A DNA stretch of 64,000 nucleotides from Verrucomicrobiia bacterium (GCA_023953615.1 JAMLJH010000002.1:956592-1020591), one strand, 5' to 3'; shown: positions 46,578 to 57,930, numbered from the stretch's first letter. Numbers and translations are program-made. Notes: generated from the sequence alone by a model not told the origin.

Positions 46578-48614
46578 TTGAAGAAAAGTTGTTCAAGTCG
46601 TTGGGGGTGTATCGGGGCGAAGTTGTGGCTCATGCTGTTGCTGACGTTGGGGACGACGTCCGTACGCGCGGCGGTCTTGTTAAGCGAGGAGTTTGATTAT
46701 CCCAATGGTCCGATTGCCATCGTCAGTGATGGATCGTGGAACACTCATGGTGGGACGAGTGGCCAAATCATGGTCACGAACGCCGCCGTGTTACTGCAGA
46801 GCGCCGATTCGGAGGACGTGAACACGCTGGTGGGCGGGCAACCGTATCCGGCTTCGGACGACACGATTCTCTACGTGGGTTGCACCGTCAATTTTTCCAC
46901 CCTGCCGACACTGAACGGAGGATACTTTGCCCATCTTAAAGGCGGAGGCACTCTCTTTCGCGCCAAATTGTTCGCCCTCAGAGCGGATGCGCCGGTCGGA
47001 AAATTTCGGATCGGGATTGCCAATGGCAGCAATACACCAAGCGCCATCGCGCCTGCTGATTTGCAGTTGAACACGGATTATCGCCTGTATCTGCGCTACG
47101 TGGTGAATACGAGCGTCGCCACGCTATGGGTTGAACCGGATTCGGAAATGGCTCCATCCGTCACCGCCACGGATGCCGTCAGTAACACGACGATTACTTC
47201 CTTCGCCTTGCGAGAGGATAGCGGCATTGGTGGCCTGGCGTTAAGCTCGTTGCGCATTGGGACGAGTTTTGCCGACGTGTACACGGGGCCGAACTCCATT
47301 CCGCCGACGTTCGTTCGTCAGCCGGTGAGCGTCGCGGCAATTGTTGGCGGCGTCGCGGTTTTCAGCGCGGAAGCGGTCGGTAGCGCGCCGTTGCAGTATC
47401 AGTGGCACTTTGACGATCTCATCATTTCCGACGCCACGAACAGCACCTTGCTGCTGGCGTCGGTGGCGACCAATCACGCGGGCCGCTACAGCGTCACCGT
47501 CGCCAACCCGGGCGGAGCCACCAACAGCCTGGAGGCGTTGCTGACCATCATTCCGCCCAACGCCAGTGGGACGTTGACCGTGGTTCATTACAATGTGAAG
47601 GGAAACTTCGCCTCGGACTGGACGACCAACGCTCCGCAAGTCCAGGCTATCGCGCGGCAATTGCGTTATCTCCAGCCGGATATCATCACGCTCAATGAGA
47701 TTCCGAACGGTTCGCGGTTTGAAATGACGAACTGGATGGCCGCGTTCTTCCCGACGCATTACCTGGCGGTCAGCCCGGGCACGGATGGAGTGTTGCGGAG
47801 TGGCGTCATCAGCCGCTTTCCCTTCGTGAGCAGCAATTCGTGGCTGGCTGGCGCGAGTCTGACGAACTACGGCTACGAAGGCACCTTCACGCGGGATTTG
47901 TTTGAAACGGAGATTTTGGTGCCGGGAGCGACCGAGCCGTTGCACGTTTTCACCACGCATTTGAAATCGGCGGCAGACGCCGACAGCCAAAGACGCCGCG
48001 CCGCCGAGTGCAGCGCCATTTCCAATTTCTTCGCGACGATATTTCTTCCCACCAATGGATTCCACGCCTATTTGCTCACGGGCGATTTGAATGAGGATAT
48101 TGATTTGCCGATGAGTCAGAATTTGCAGGCGATCCAGCGGCTCACCAATAATTCCCGCCTGACTTTGACCACGCCGTTGAACCCGTTTGCGCTGACCCGA
48201 TTCACCCATTCCATTCAAGGCTCATTGGACGCGCGCTTTGACTACGTTCTGCCGAACGGGTTGCTTGCGTCGAACATCGTCGGCAGTCAGGTGTTTCGCA
48301 CGGATCTGCTGCCGCTGCCTTTGCCGCCCGAGCTGAACCATGACGACGACTTGGTCGCCTCCGATCATTTACCGGTGGTGACGGTCTTTCGTTATCCTGA
48401 TCCACCGCTGGCGGTTTCGCTCAGCGTCAACGCGCATACGGTCACCTTGACCTGGCCCGCGTTGATGGGACGCGCTTTTCGCGTCGAGGCCAGTCCAGAC
48501 CTGAGCGCTTGGAACGTCGTGGCGGGCGAATTGACCGCGACGCAGGTGCAGACGACCTGGACCGCGCCCGCAACCGTGGACGCGCAATTTTATCGGGTTA
48601 TCCGCTTGCCGTGA
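46578..48614 (+). CDS. Exported endonuclease/exonuclease/phosphatase (EEP) family protein
   Basis: A 678-residue protein. A TTG start at 46578 (GGAAAG upstream) gives a good signal peptide (AKLWLMLLLTLGTTSVRA). The N-terminal beta-rich region is LamG-like; an Ig-like domain at about 238-320 follows (PTFVRQPVSVAAIVGGVAVF). An EEP catalytic domain covers about 330-610, with NEIP, THLKSAADAD, LTGDLNEDID and SDHLPVV as metal and catalytic residues. The last 70 residues form the W...FYR module (VEASPDLSAWNVV ... AQFYRVIRLP). It probably hydrolyses phosphodiesters (DNA, lipids or inositol phosphates) outside the cell. The substrate is unknown. Confidence 0.85.
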   Translation: MKKSCSSRWGCIGAKLWLMLLLTLGTTSVRAAVLLSEEFDYPNGPIAIVSDGSWNTHGGTSGQIMVTNAAVLLQSADSEDVNTLVGGQPYPASDDTILYVGCTVNFSTLPTLNGGYFAHLKGGGTLFRAKLFALRADAPVGKFRIGIANGSNTPSAIAPADLQLNTDYRLYLRYVVNTSVATLWVEPDSEMAPSVTATDAVSNTTITSFALREDSGIGGLALSSLRIGTSFADVYTGPNSIPPTFVRQPVSVAAIVGGVAVFSAEAVGSAPLQYQWHFDDLIISDATNSTLLLASVATNHAGRYSVTVANPGGATNSLEALLTIIPPNASGTLTVVHYNVKGNFASDWTTNAPQVQAIARQLRYLQPDIITLNEIPNGSRFEMTNWMAAFFPTHYLAVSPGTDGVLRSGVISRFPFVSSNSWLAGASLTNYGYEGTFTRDLFETEILVPGATEPLHVFTTHLKSAADADSQRRRAAECSAISNFFATIFLPTNGFHAYLLTGDLNEDIDLPMSQNLQAIQRLTNNSRLTLTTPLNPFALTRFTHSIQGSLDARFDYVLPNGLLASNIVGSQVFRTDLLPLPLPPELNHDDDLVASDHLPVVTVFRYPDPPLAVSLSVNAHTVTLTWPALMGRAFRVEASPDLSAWNVVAGELTATQVQTTWTAPATVDAQFYRVIRLP

Positions 48615-48641
48615 TTGCGGATGGGTCGCGGCTGGCGGCGC

Positions 48642-50204
48642 TTAATCCTGCCGCTTCAATCCCAGTCCTGGCCTGGCGCCGGTATGCTCTCCATTCGCGA
48701 TAACGGTCACTCCGTTGACCAGCACCAGCGGAATTCCCGTGGCGTAATGATGCGGGTCATTGAAGGTCGCGGGGTCGTTCACTTTTTGTGGGTCGAAGAT
48801 TGTGATGTCGGCCCAAAATCCTTCCTTTAACAAACCACGATTTTTCAGGCGAAACGTCGTCGCGGGGAGGCTGGTCATTTTGCGGATGGCCTCCTCGAGT
48901 CGGAGCACCTTCAGTTCGCGAACGTAACGAGCCAGCACGCGGGCGTTATTGCCGTAGCCGCGCGGATGCGGCACGCCTTTCCCGAATTCGCGGATGCCGC
49001 TGTCACTGGCGACCATGGTGTTGGGATACTTCATGAATTTTTGCAGGTCCTCCTCATTCATGCCGTGAAAGACGCCGCTCGCACTGCCGTGCTCCTGGAT
49101 TTCCAAAATCGTTTCAATCTGGTCGTCCAGCGAATCGTTGCCGCGAAGTTTCTTCGCCGCTTCCACGATGTTGAGGCCATTGAGCGACGGATCATGCCGG
49201 TACGACGCGATGACTGCGTATGCATAGTCCTGGCGGCCGCGAGCAGTAATCCTGCGTTTCATTTGCTTTACCAACGCGGCCTTTTCGTCCGGATTCTTCA
49301 GCAGCGCGAGAAACCGCTGTTGTCCGCCGTCGAAGGCGTCATCAGGAATCAACTGGCGCATCGTGGTGGAGGAAGCGGTGTACGCGTACTGGTCGTCCGT
49401 GATGTCGAGACCGCTGGCGCGGGCCGCTTCGATATAAGCGATGATTTCGTCAGCGCGTCCCCACGCTTTTTCGCCGCTCAATTTGAGGTGTGACACTTCC
49501 GCGCGGACTTTGGCTTCGCGCGCGACCCGGAACACCTCGTCCAAGGCGGACCGAATCTCGACTCCCTCGTGTCGCATGTGGCTCGCGTAGATGCCGTCGT
49601 AAGGCGCGATGACTTTGGCCAGTTCGACAATTTCCTCCGGTTTCGAAAACGTGCCGGGGAGATAGATCAAGCCGGTGGACAAACCCACCGCGCCGTTCCG
49701 CATGGCCTGCTCGACGTAATCCTTCATTTTCGCCAGTTCCGCCGCGGTGGGCGGGCGATCAAAATTCCCGCCCATGGCCTTTTTACGAACGGTGTTGTGG
49801 CCGATCAATGTGCAAACATTGGGGGCGACGCCATTACGCGCGATCGCGGCAAAAAACTCGCCGACCTCCAGCGCGGAGTCGCCGCAGTTTCCGACCACCA
49901 ACGTGGTCACGCCCATGCGCAGAAAATTTTCGGCCCGGGGCATGTCGGCGACTTCATCCGCATGGGTGTGGACGTCAATGAATCCGGGCGCGACGATCAT
50001 CCCGGCGGCATTGATCTCCTGCCGGCCACTTTCCGTGATCCGGCCAATTTGAACGATGCGCCCGTCCTTCACGGCGAGGTCCGCGAAATACGCCGGGCCG
50101 CCGGTACCATCAACGATCCGTCCGCCACGAATCACGCAGTCATATTCGGCGACGGCGAGGATGGGGAGAGCAAGGAAGAGAAACCCGGCGAGGAACTTAT
50201 TCAT
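48642..50204 (-). CDS. Exported D-aminoacylase / N-acyl-D-amino-acid deacylase family amidohydrolase
   Basis: A 520-residue protein from ATG 50204, which gives a signal peptide (MNKFLAGFLFLALPILAVA); longer frames lack sense. The amidohydrolase TIM-barrel shows GFIDVHTHAD (metal His pair), GNCGDSALEV, SHMRHEG, EVSHLKLSGEKAWG and a late ASDSGIREFGKGVPHPRGYG. Members hydrolyse N-acyl-D-amino acids or related dipeptides. An exported form may trim cell-wall or protein-derived D-amino acid amides. It is convergent with the EEP gene and divergent from the GH92-like gene. Confidence 0.9.
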   Translation of the reverse strand: MNKFLAGFLFLALPILAVAEYDCVIRGGRIVDGTGGPAYFADLAVKDGRIVQIGRITESGRQEINAAGMIVAPGFIDVHTHADEVADMPRAENFLRMGVTTLVVGNCGDSALEVGEFFAAIARNGVAPNVCTLIGHNTVRKKAMGGNFDRPPTAAELAKMKDYVEQAMRNGAVGLSTGLIYLPGTFSKPEEIVELAKVIAPYDGIYASHMRHEGVEIRSALDEVFRVAREAKVRAEVSHLKLSGEKAWGRADEIIAYIEAARASGLDITDDQYAYTASSTTMRQLIPDDAFDGGQQRFLALLKNPDEKAALVKQMKRRITARGRQDYAYAVIASYRHDPSLNGLNIVEAAKKLRGNDSLDDQIETILEIQEHGSASGVFHGMNEEDLQKFMKYPNTMVASDSGIREFGKGVPHPRGYGNNARVLARYVRELKVLRLEEAIRKMTSLPATTFRLKNRGLLKEGFWADITIFDPQKVNDPATFNDPHHYATGIPLVLVNGVTVIANGEHTGARPGLGLKRQD

Positions 50205-50365
50205 GACGCAATTATGGCACCATCGTTGGCGAGTGGAAGTCAAACCAATACTTGTTAACGCGTGAAAGCGGTATAACGAGGAGCACGCCAAAGAATTGGA
50301 AATTGCCGCGCGCCGCGATCTCGGGTTGCATGTTCGAGCGAACCGATCGAACCCGAGGTCACCAC

Positions 50366-52768
50366 ATGCCACCAGTTAATCCGCATAGCGAATCCCCGCC
50401 GCCAGCCGCGCGCCGACGAAATCCAGCGCGGTGGCAACGAGCGCTTAAATTCATGGCGCTGCTGGCGCTGGGAATTGTTGTGTTGGTCGCCACCTTCATC
50501 GGACTGTTATTTCTGAAATATCGCGGCATCGTTGGCGGCAAACCGAGCCAGCCGTTGACTCAGGTTGAACCCGGAGAATTGGGTCGGTGGGTGAATCCGT
50601 TCATTGGCACCGGTGGCATCCCTTGGGTGTGCGGGAATAACTTTCCGGGAGCAATGGTGCCGTTCGGCATGGTGCGGTTGGGGCCGGAGACCGCTTCTCT
50701 GTTGATCCATGAACGGGCGCTGAACACGTCCGGTTATTACTACGGCGATGAGCGCCTGCTTGGTTTCAGCCATACCCGCCTCAATGGCACGGGGGCTACC
50801 GATGGCGGTCATTTCCTCGTGGTCCCTGTCGCCGACCCAATTGATCCTGCCGCTCGGCATTGGGATCAAGGCACGAAATTCTCGCACCGCCGCGAAATCG
50901 CTTCCCCCGGCTACTATGCGGTGGAACTGCCCGGGCTGGCGGCGTTGGTGGAACTCACGGCGACGCGGCGAGTGGGCGTGCAGCGTTACACTTTTAATGC
51001 CGGCAAAACACCGCGGCTCTTGCTCGAGGTGATGAACGCTCTGGGCGGATATCGTAGTGACACGGGCTGGGTGCGGGTGTTGCCCGCCGCGAATGAAGTC
51101 GAAGCTTCAGTGAGAACGTTTGGCACTTTTGCCGGGCGTTACGGTGGTCTCAAGGCGTACTGCGTCGCCCGGTTTGATCAATCGTTCGCCTCGTTCGCGA
51201 CCTGGCAGGATGATTTGCGGTCGCCGGGACAAGCGATCGCGGAAGGTGGTCGGGTCGCCGCCGATTTCAGTTTCGCCACTGGTGAAACGCCACCGGTCAT
51301 CACGCTCAAACTCGGCATTTCTTACGTGAGCCTCGCCAACGCGCGCGCCAACCTTGACGCGGAAGCGGGCGCGAAAAATTTTACGACGATCCTTGCGGAA
51401 GCGCAGCAAGCGTGGGAAGAGAAGCTGGCGTTGATTCAGATTCAAGGCGGGACGGAACGGCAGCGAAGCATTTTTTACACGGCGCTGTTCCGGGTGTTTC
51501 AGATGCCGACCATTTTCAACGATGCGAACGGCGACTACCTGGGCTTTGACGGCCAGGTGCATCGCGCCGCCGATTTTCAATATTTCACCGACCTTTCGTT
51601 GTGGGACACCTTCCGCACCACCCACCCGCTTTACACGTTGATCGCGCCGCAAGATCAGCGCGATATGATCGTTTCCCTGGTCAGGATGCTCGAACAAGGC
51701 GGTTGGCTGCCGCGCTGGCCCGCAGGCAACGGCTATTCCAACTCCATGCTCGGCACGCCTGCGGACATTGTCATCGCCGAAGCTTATTTGAAGGGCATCC
51801 GCGATTTTGAGGTCGAACGCGCCTACGCCGCCATGCGCCGAACCGCGCTCGCCCCAACTCCGCCGGGCGCGGCGTTTTCCGGTCGGGAAGGAGTGGAGCA
51901 TTATCTTCAATATGGCTATTGCCCGTCCGGATTGATGGATGAATCCGTCGCGCGCACCTTGGAATTTGCCTGGGCGGATTCGGCGATTGCGAATCTGGCG
52001 GAAGCGTTGGGGCAGCGCGAGGATGCCGAGTTGTTTCGCCGCCACGCGCAGTTCTATCGCAACCTCTGGAATCCCGTGACGCAGTATTTTCAACCGCGCA
52101 ATGTAGCCGGGGAGTTTTTTGAGCCGTTCAAACCACGACTCCTGACCTATTTCGACTTCAAGGGCAAATACACCCGGGACTACGTGGAGGGCAGCGCGCT
52201 GCAATGGCGTTGGGGCGCGCCTTACGACGCGGCCGGCATGATCGCGCTGTTCAAGAGTCGCGACTATTTTGTATCCGAGCTGAATGACTTTTTTGCGAAG
52301 TCCAGTTCGACGCGGGGGGCGTGGCAGCCGGGACCGTATTACTGGCACGGCAATCAACCGGACCTGCACACGGCCTATTTGTTCAACGCAGCGGATCGCC
52401 CGGACTTGACGCAAAAATGGGTGCGCTGGATTTTGGACCACAAATACGGAGACGACTACGAAGGCTTGGACGGCAACGACGATGGCGGGGCGCTCTCGGC
52501 CTGGTACGTTTTCAGCGCGCTGGGGTTGTATCCCAGCGCCGGCACGGACCAGTATCAACTCGGCGCACCACTGTTCGATCGTGCGGAAATTCGATTAAGC
52601 GGAGCACCGCTCGTGGTGGTTGCGGAGAATCATCCCCAGCAAAATCCCTATGTCGCCAAAGTCTGGCTCAACGACACGTTGCTGGATCGCACCTGGATTA
52701 GACATGCGGAGATTGCCCACGGCGGTGTGCTGAAATTTCAGATGAGCGCCGTGCCAGTTACCAAGTAA
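50366..52768 (+). CDS. GH92-family alpha-mannosidase-like glycosidase
   Basis: An 800-residue protein with an N-terminal membrane anchor at about 28-50, then the two-domain GH92 architecture. Family landmarks are WVNPFIGTGG, NNFPGAMVPFGMVRLGP, NGTGATDGGHF, LSLWDTFRTTHPLYTLI, GNQPDLHTAYLFN and GNDDGGALSAWYVFSALGLY. GH92 enzymes are calcium-dependent exo-acting alpha-mannosidases that trim N-glycans or mannans. ATG 50366 is preferred: GAGG lies 8 nt upstream and the anchor stays near the N-terminus. The exact linkage is not predictable. Confidence 0.92.
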   Translation: MPPVNPHSESPPPAARRRNPARWQRALKFMALLALGIVVLVATFIGLLFLKYRGIVGGKPSQPLTQVEPGELGRWVNPFIGTGGIPWVCGNNFPGAMVPFGMVRLGPETASLLIHERALNTSGYYYGDERLLGFSHTRLNGTGATDGGHFLVVPVADPIDPAARHWDQGTKFSHRREIASPGYYAVELPGLAALVELTATRRVGVQRYTFNAGKTPRLLLEVMNALGGYRSDTGWVRVLPAANEVEASVRTFGTFAGRYGGLKAYCVARFDQSFASFATWQDDLRSPGQAIAEGGRVAADFSFATGETPPVITLKLGISYVSLANARANLDAEAGAKNFTTILAEAQQAWEEKLALIQIQGGTERQRSIFYTALFRVFQMPTIFNDANGDYLGFDGQVHRAADFQYFTDLSLWDTFRTTHPLYTLIAPQDQRDMIVSLVRMLEQGGWLPRWPAGNGYSNSMLGTPADIVIAEAYLKGIRDFEVERAYAAMRRTALAPTPPGAAFSGREGVEHYLQYGYCPSGLMDESVARTLEFAWADSAIANLAEALGQREDAELFRRHAQFYRNLWNPVTQYFQPRNVAGEFFEPFKPRLLTYFDFKGKYTRDYVEGSALQWRWGAPYDAAGMIALFKSRDYFVSELNDFFAKSSSTRGAWQPGPYYWHGNQPDLHTAYLFNAADRPDLTQKWVRWILDHKYGDDYEGLDGNDDGGALSAWYVFSALGLYPSAGTDQYQLGAPLFDRAEIRLSGAPLVVVAENHPQQNPYVAKVWLNDTLLDRTWIRHAEIAHGGVLKFQMSAVPVTK

Positions 52769-52876
52769 TCAGATCTGGCGTTTCCCGCATCGCGCGCCTC
52801 GATCCAGTTTATGAGTCAACGCTCAGAGTTGACCATCGCTTTCGCGGCTGCCGACGCGACCCTTTTTGGCTGGCGG

Positions 52877-53824
52877 TTAATTTGAAACCGGGAATAGGTT
52901 TTGGCGGCGTTGCGTGGCGTCGCGCACGAAGATCGGGCCTACCGAGATACGAAATTTATCGCCGTCCATCACGGTGTTTGCGCAATCAGGCGCGGCGGGT
53001 TCATTCGCCCGGTGCGGGTAGTAGGCGTAGGCGCTTTTGACGTTGGGGAGCTGGCCGTTCACGCGCGGCGCGCTGAAGGTGAGGTTTACCTTGGGAATGC
53101 CGGAGTGCGGAATTTTAGCGGTGCTGTAAACTTCCACGAACATCGAGTGCCGCGCCCAAAAGGTGAAGTCGCTGCCTTCAAATCGCAGCCGCCCCACTTC
53201 GAACCAGTCGCCATCCTGCTTTTTCACGCGACAGGTGAACCAGGTGTTCGTCTGGCCGTCGGTCACTTCAGTGTCGCTCTTGATGATTTGGTAGGTGTAA
53301 GTGCCCGCACTCCAGTCAAAGGGGCGGCGCACGCTGGCAAATTCGCCCTCGTAACCGGCGCTTTCCACCAGGCAATCGGCACCCGCCACGCGCACGTTTT
53401 CCAAACCGACCGGAGTTTTCTTGTCGTTGGACCAACGCGAGAAGATGGCGCCTTTGCCGGGATGAACGCGGGTGCGGTTGGTGGCGTTGCGCCAGCCGTT
53501 GATGTTGGATTGCAGGCCGCCGTAAAAATCGAGTCCGTTGATTTGCGCGATGCCGCAGGGCGAAATGTAGAGGTTGTAGGTGTCGGGCACGTCGCGATCA
53601 ATGGTGACGTTAACTTCCAACGAGGTGAAGTGTTTGATGGGTTGATCGAACTCCCACCAGAGGTTGACGAGATGCCAGGGCAACGGTGGCAATTTGACTC
53701 CGACCGCTTGCGCCATGACTTCCGGAGCCGGTTGTTCGCAGGATTCAGCGGCGCGCAAAGGCAGCGCGAGCAGGCACGCACTCAAAGTTAGCGCGAACTT
53801 TTGGAACATTCGGGTTGGCGTCAT
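52877..53824 (-). CDS. Uncharacterised exported protein
   Basis: A 315-residue protein with a signal peptide (KFALTLSACLLALPLRAAES). The mature part is beta-rich and aromatic (PWHLVNLWWEFDQPIKHFTS, DFYGGLQSNINGWRN, FDWSAGTYTYQIIKSD). No family comes to mind with confidence. It has the look of the carbohydrate-associated DUF3472-like proteins and lies 36 bp downstream of a DUF3472 gene on the same strand, so the two are probably co-transcribed and work on the same polymer. No catalytic motif is identified. Confidence 0.75.
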   Translation of the reverse strand: MTPTRMFQKFALTLSACLLALPLRAAESCEQPAPEVMAQAVGVKLPPLPWHLVNLWWEFDQPIKHFTSLEVNVTIDRDVPDTYNLYISPCGIAQINGLDFYGGLQSNINGWRNATNRTRVHPGKGAIFSRWSNDKKTPVGLENVRVAGADCLVESAGYEGEFASVRRPFDWSAGTYTYQIIKSDTEVTDGQTNTWFTCRVKKQDGDWFEVGRLRFEGSDFTFWARHSMFVEVYSTAKIPHSGIPKVNLTFSAPRVNGQLPNVKSAYAYYPHRANEPAAPDCANTVMDGDKFRISVGPIFVRDATQRRQNLFPVSN

Positions 53825-53860
53825 GGTTAGCGGGGTTGGAATGACTTCGGGAAGTGGCCT

Positions 53861-55138
53861 TCAACGACTCGCGTGCCATTCGGGTAGTTTGGGCAGATCC
53901 AGATCGGTGGGAGGCTGGCCGGTCGGCGGGCGATCAAATTTTTCGCCATAACGGGTGAAGCCGGGAACGAAACCGCCTTGATGCAAAAAGAATTGGCCGG
54001 CTTCGACGCCCATAAAGCGGTCCAAGCGATCGTTCTTGCCGGTCGGGTCATGACTGAAGGAGGCTTGGGTCAACTCGATCCAGCGCCCGGTTTCGGTTTG
54101 GATCCATTGGTTGCCGAAGCGTGCTTTACGCGCGAGCTGCCCGTTGGCGCCGTCGAAATTTTCGCTGAAACTATACAGCCCGCGCAACCAACTGCCGTCC
54201 TTGGGCGCTTTCCAACTCGAGATCAACATCCATTTGGCGGTATCGGGGCGAAAGTAGTAGCCAGAATAAATGGTGTGGGTATCGTCCACAGGTTTGGCGG
54301 TCACGAGGAAGCGCTGTTTTTCTCCGGTCTTCCAGGGAAACTTCAAGTGACTGTGGCCGCCCGTGCCTTCATTGCCAAAATCGCCGGAATACACGTCCTC
54401 GCCCTTGGCGATCAAGGTGACACGATCCGCCGTGGCCACTTTGTCGCGATCCACTGCTTCATCGCCGCTATCCCAGACGCTAAAAATAATGCGGCGTTCC
54501 GTCGGGCTGTTGACCTGCATGCCAAAATAGCCGCGATGCCAGCCGCAAGCCATGTAGTAGGTCCAGAGCGGATCCTCCAAGCCCGTCAGTTCACAATAAA
54601 ACGCCTGCACCTTGAGGTCGCGCGCGACGGGATAACTCAAATGAACCGAGGCGGCGTTGCGACGGGGCTGGAGGTTGAAATGAGCGTCGGTCGTGGCGGG
54701 GCCGTCGAGTCGGAGCGTTTTAATGGTCACGGCGCTTTGACCGGCGGGATTCAATGATTCCAAAGTGAAACGCTGATAACCGGGAGCGGAAAGATTAAAT
54801 TCGCCGAAGTCGGCGACGATCTCGCTCGCGTCGGAATTGGTGACGGTAAGTTCGCGCGACTGTTCGGCAACGGTCAGGCGCAGCTTGGTCGAGGCGTGGT
54901 CGCGCAATTGCAGCACGATGGCGGCGTGGAGTTTGCCGGTGGATTTGAATTCGCCGAACCACTGAATTTGTTGCGCGGGATCATTCCATCTGGAGATGCC
55001 GGAGCGTTCGCTGACGCGGGCGCCGTAGGGATTGGGCGAGAGGTACGCCGTGAACGCGGGTATTTCCAAGGCGCCGCTGACACTCCAGCCCGTCAGTAAG
55101 GCGAATCCCAAAATGAAGGTTTTTTTCATGAGCGTCAT
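53861..55138 (-). CDS. DUF5077/DUF3472-domain exported protein
   Basis: A 425-residue protein with a signal peptide (MTLMKKTFILGFALLTGWSVS). An N-terminal DUF5077-like beta-sandwich at about 20-150 holds TGKLHAAIVLQLRDH. A DUF3472-like domain at about 165-345 shows WTYYMACGWHRGYFGMQVNS, ERRIIFSVWDSGDE and GGHSHLKFPWKTGEKQRFLV. Such proteins recur in polysaccharide-utilisation loci; their activity is not established. ATG 55138 is used, and MKK at 55129 is equally plausible. It is upstream of the unknown exported protein and downstream of tdh. Confidence 0.82.
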   Translation of the reverse strand: MTLMKKTFILGFALLTGWSVSGALEIPAFTAYLSPNPYGARVSERSGISRWNDPAQQIQWFGEFKSTGKLHAAIVLQLRDHASTKLRLTVAEQSRELTVTNSDASEIVADFGEFNLSAPGYQRFTLESLNPAGQSAVTIKTLRLDGPATTDAHFNLQPRRNAASVHLSYPVARDLKVQAFYCELTGLEDPLWTYYMACGWHRGYFGMQVNSPTERRIIFSVWDSGDEAVDRDKVATADRVTLIAKGEDVYSGDFGNEGTGGHSHLKFPWKTGEKQRFLVTAKPVDDTHTIYSGYYFRPDTAKWMLISSWKAPKDGSWLRGLYSFSENFDGANGQLARKARFGNQWIQTETGRWIELTQASFSHDPTGKNDRLDRFMGVEAGQFFLHQGGFVPGFTRYGEKFDRPPTGQPPTDLDLPKLPEWHASR

Positions 55139-55202
55139 TAGGCCGCCGTGCGAGTGGCGACGGGTCATTCAGGTGGAATTTGCGAGCCGAATCATTCGCG
55201 GT

Positions 55203-56234
55203 TCACTTAACGGTCCAATCCAGGACGACCTTGCCGCTGTTGCCGGATTTCATGGCCGCGAAGCCTGATTCAAATTCGGTGTAGGGCAGGCGATGGGTGA
55301 TGACGGGGGCGATGTTCAAACCGCTCTCCAGCATCACGGTCATCTTGTACCAAGTCTCGTACATCTCGCGGCCGTAGATGCCTTTGATGGTGATCATATT
55401 GAAGACCACCTGGTTCCAGTCTATGGCAATCGGCTCGGAGGGGATGCCCAACATGGCGATTTTGCCGCCGTGGCAGACGTTATCCAGCATGTCGCGAAAC
55501 GCCGCCGGATTGCCGGACATTTCCAATCCGACATCAAAACCTTCCTTCATGCCAAGCTGCGATTGCACGTCCCGCAAGTTCCCGGTCTTTACGTTCAAGG
55601 CGACGGTGACGCCCATTTTTTTCGCCAGGGCCAGACGGTAATCGTTTACGTCGGTGATGACGACGTGACGCGCACCGGCATGTTTTGCCACCGCGGCGGC
55701 CATGATACCGATGGGTCCCGCGCCCGTGACCAATACATCCTCGCCCAACACCGGGAAGGAGAGGGCGGTATGCACGGCATTGCCGAAAGGATCGAAGATG
55801 GCGGCCACATCCAGATCAATGTCGGGCGGTTGATGCCAGACATTGGTCATGGGCAAGGCGAGATATTCGGCAAAAGCGCCCGGGCGATTTACGCCCACGC
55901 CTTTGGTGTCTTTGCAGAGGTGACGCCGTCCCGCCATGCAATTACGGCAACGCCCGCAGACCACATGGCCTTCGCCGCTGACCAGATCGCCGATCCGGAA
56001 GTCGTTGACGTTCGCCCCGATCTCGACGATTTCGCCGACGAATTCGTGACCAACTACCATCGGCACCGGGATGGTTTTTTGCGCCCAAGCATCCCAATTG
56101 TAAATGTGCAGGTCAGTGCCGCAGACGCCGGTTTTCTTGATACGGATGAGGACGTCGTTGATGCCAATAGTAGGCTCGGGAACGTCCTCGAGCCAGAGAC
56201 CCGGTTGGCGCTGCTTTTTGACTAAAGCTTTCAT
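55203..56234 (-). CDS. tdh: L-threonine 3-dehydrogenase
   Basis: A 343-residue zinc alcohol dehydrogenase, nearly the length of E. coli Tdh (341). It oxidises L-threonine to 2-amino-3-ketobutyrate with NAD. The catalytic zinc site is [13 protein letters not shown] and GHEFVGEI; the structural zinc cysteines lie in [15 protein letters not shown]; the nucleotide loop is [22 protein letters not shown] and the [12 protein letters not shown] region are typical of Tdh rather than other MDR enzymes. The partner kbl is not in the window. Confidence 0.94.
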   Translation of the reverse strand: MKALVKKQRQPGLWLEDVPEPTIGINDVLIRIKKTGVCGTDLHIYNWDAWAQKTIPVPMVVGHEFVGEIVEIGANVNDFRIGDLVSGEGHVVCGRCRNCMAGRRHLCKDTKGVGVNRPGAFAEYLALPMTNVWHQPPDIDLDVAAIFDPFGNAVHTALSFPVLGEDVLVTGAGPIGIMAAAVAKHAGARHVVITDVNDYRLALAKKMGVTVALNVKTGNLRDVQSQLGMKEGFDVGLEMSGNPAAFRDMLDNVCHGGKIAMLGIPSEPIAIDWNQVVFNMITIKGIYGREMYETWYKMTVMLESGLNIAPVITHRLPYTEFESGFAAMKSGNSGKVVLDWTVK

Positions 56235-56417
56235 AATTAGCGGGAAGAGAGTAGGCGAACAAAGTTACCGACTCCATCGCACATTCGGGGGATTATTCTG
56301 GTTGAAACGGAAGGCCGCGACTCAATCGGGCGGCGGCGTTAAGCATCCGCGAGAGCACCAAGCGGATGCTGGCCAGGCGAAGCACACCGCATGAGGCGGG
56401 CTTCAAGATGGCAACTG

Positions 56418-56777
56418 CTACCGATGCGGGGTGGCGTTTTTTCCGGCTTCCAAGGCCTGTTGCGCGGCTTTATTTCCTTTGTCGGCAGCGTCGTTGAGCC
56501 GGTAGTTGAAGCCGCCGACGGCGTTTTGGACGGCGATCAATTGGTCCGTGGTGAGGTTTTGCCGCAACAGATTCCGATAGTTGGCGCTGGCAGTGCCAAA
56601 ATCGTCCGCCTGATCCGCTTTGCGCGCCGCTTCCCACAACTGCCGTAATTCCGGTGTGGCGTCCTTGAAGGCGGCCTGATCGCTGGCGCTCAAGGCGTAC
56701 GGATCGCGATTGCATCCGGTGAGCAGCAAGCCGATCGTGCCAAGCAGCAATCCGAACTTCATCCAAGACTTGAACAT
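56418..56777 (-). CDS. Small lipoprotein, helical
   Basis: A 119-residue protein with a lipoprotein signal ending in lipobox LLTGC (cysteine 22). The mature part is helical and Ala/Gln-rich (TPELRQLWEAARKADQADDF, NYRLNDAADKGNKAAQQ). No enzyme motif is present. It lies 9 bp downstream of a pseudopilin on the same strand, so the two are probably one transcript, and the lipoprotein might assist that secretion/pilus apparatus. A 9-bp hairpin (56342-56370) lies beyond its 3' end. Confidence 0.82.
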   Translation of the reverse strand: MFKSWMKFGLLLGTIGLLLTGCNRDPYALSASDQAAFKDATPELRQLWEAARKADQADDFGTASANYRNLLRQNLTTDQLIAVQNAVGGFNYRLNDAADKGNKAAQQALEAGKNATPHR

Positions 56778-56786
56778 GGAACTCCT

Positions 56787-57581
<795 letters not shown>

Positions 57582-57930
57582 AATCGGACTGGGTACATGG
57601 TTGTTATGAACGACGCGAATATCATGGACATTTTCGCGGTGGAATAAATCCCACATTTGGGGGAGAATCCCATCCCGCCGCCAGTTTTGCGGTTGGAGTC
57701 TGAATTATCGCGCTGCGGTTTGAAAAGCATAAACTTAAAGCCGTCTTTCTCATGGTACGGCGGATTTGGGCGGGCCGTCCTCTGCACGCCGCTTCCCCGC
57801 ATCACCCGGCGGCATGCCCGAAGTGATGCACCCTACCTTTAGCCCCGTTCCTGGTCGGATTAACAGCAAACAAAAAATCTTGCTGTGCTGGCCTTGACGT
57901 CTATGCTTTCATCGGACGCCAGAAATAAAG
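57582..57930. promoter_or_regulatory. Divergent control region between two pseudopilin genes
   Basis: A 349-bp stretch without a gene. A weak promoter candidate toward the + strand is TTGCTG (57880-57885), a 16-bp spacer and TATGCT (57902-57907), 24 bp before the start at 57931. I see nothing else I can support. Confidence 0.3.

Noticed and set aside
51107..52558. 483-codon minus-strand frame
   Set aside because: Antisense to the GH92-like gene, whose family motifs are clear.
56342..56370. Terminator after the small lipoprotein
   Set aside because: A 9-bp stem exists but lacks a T-run on the minus strand; kept only as a remark.
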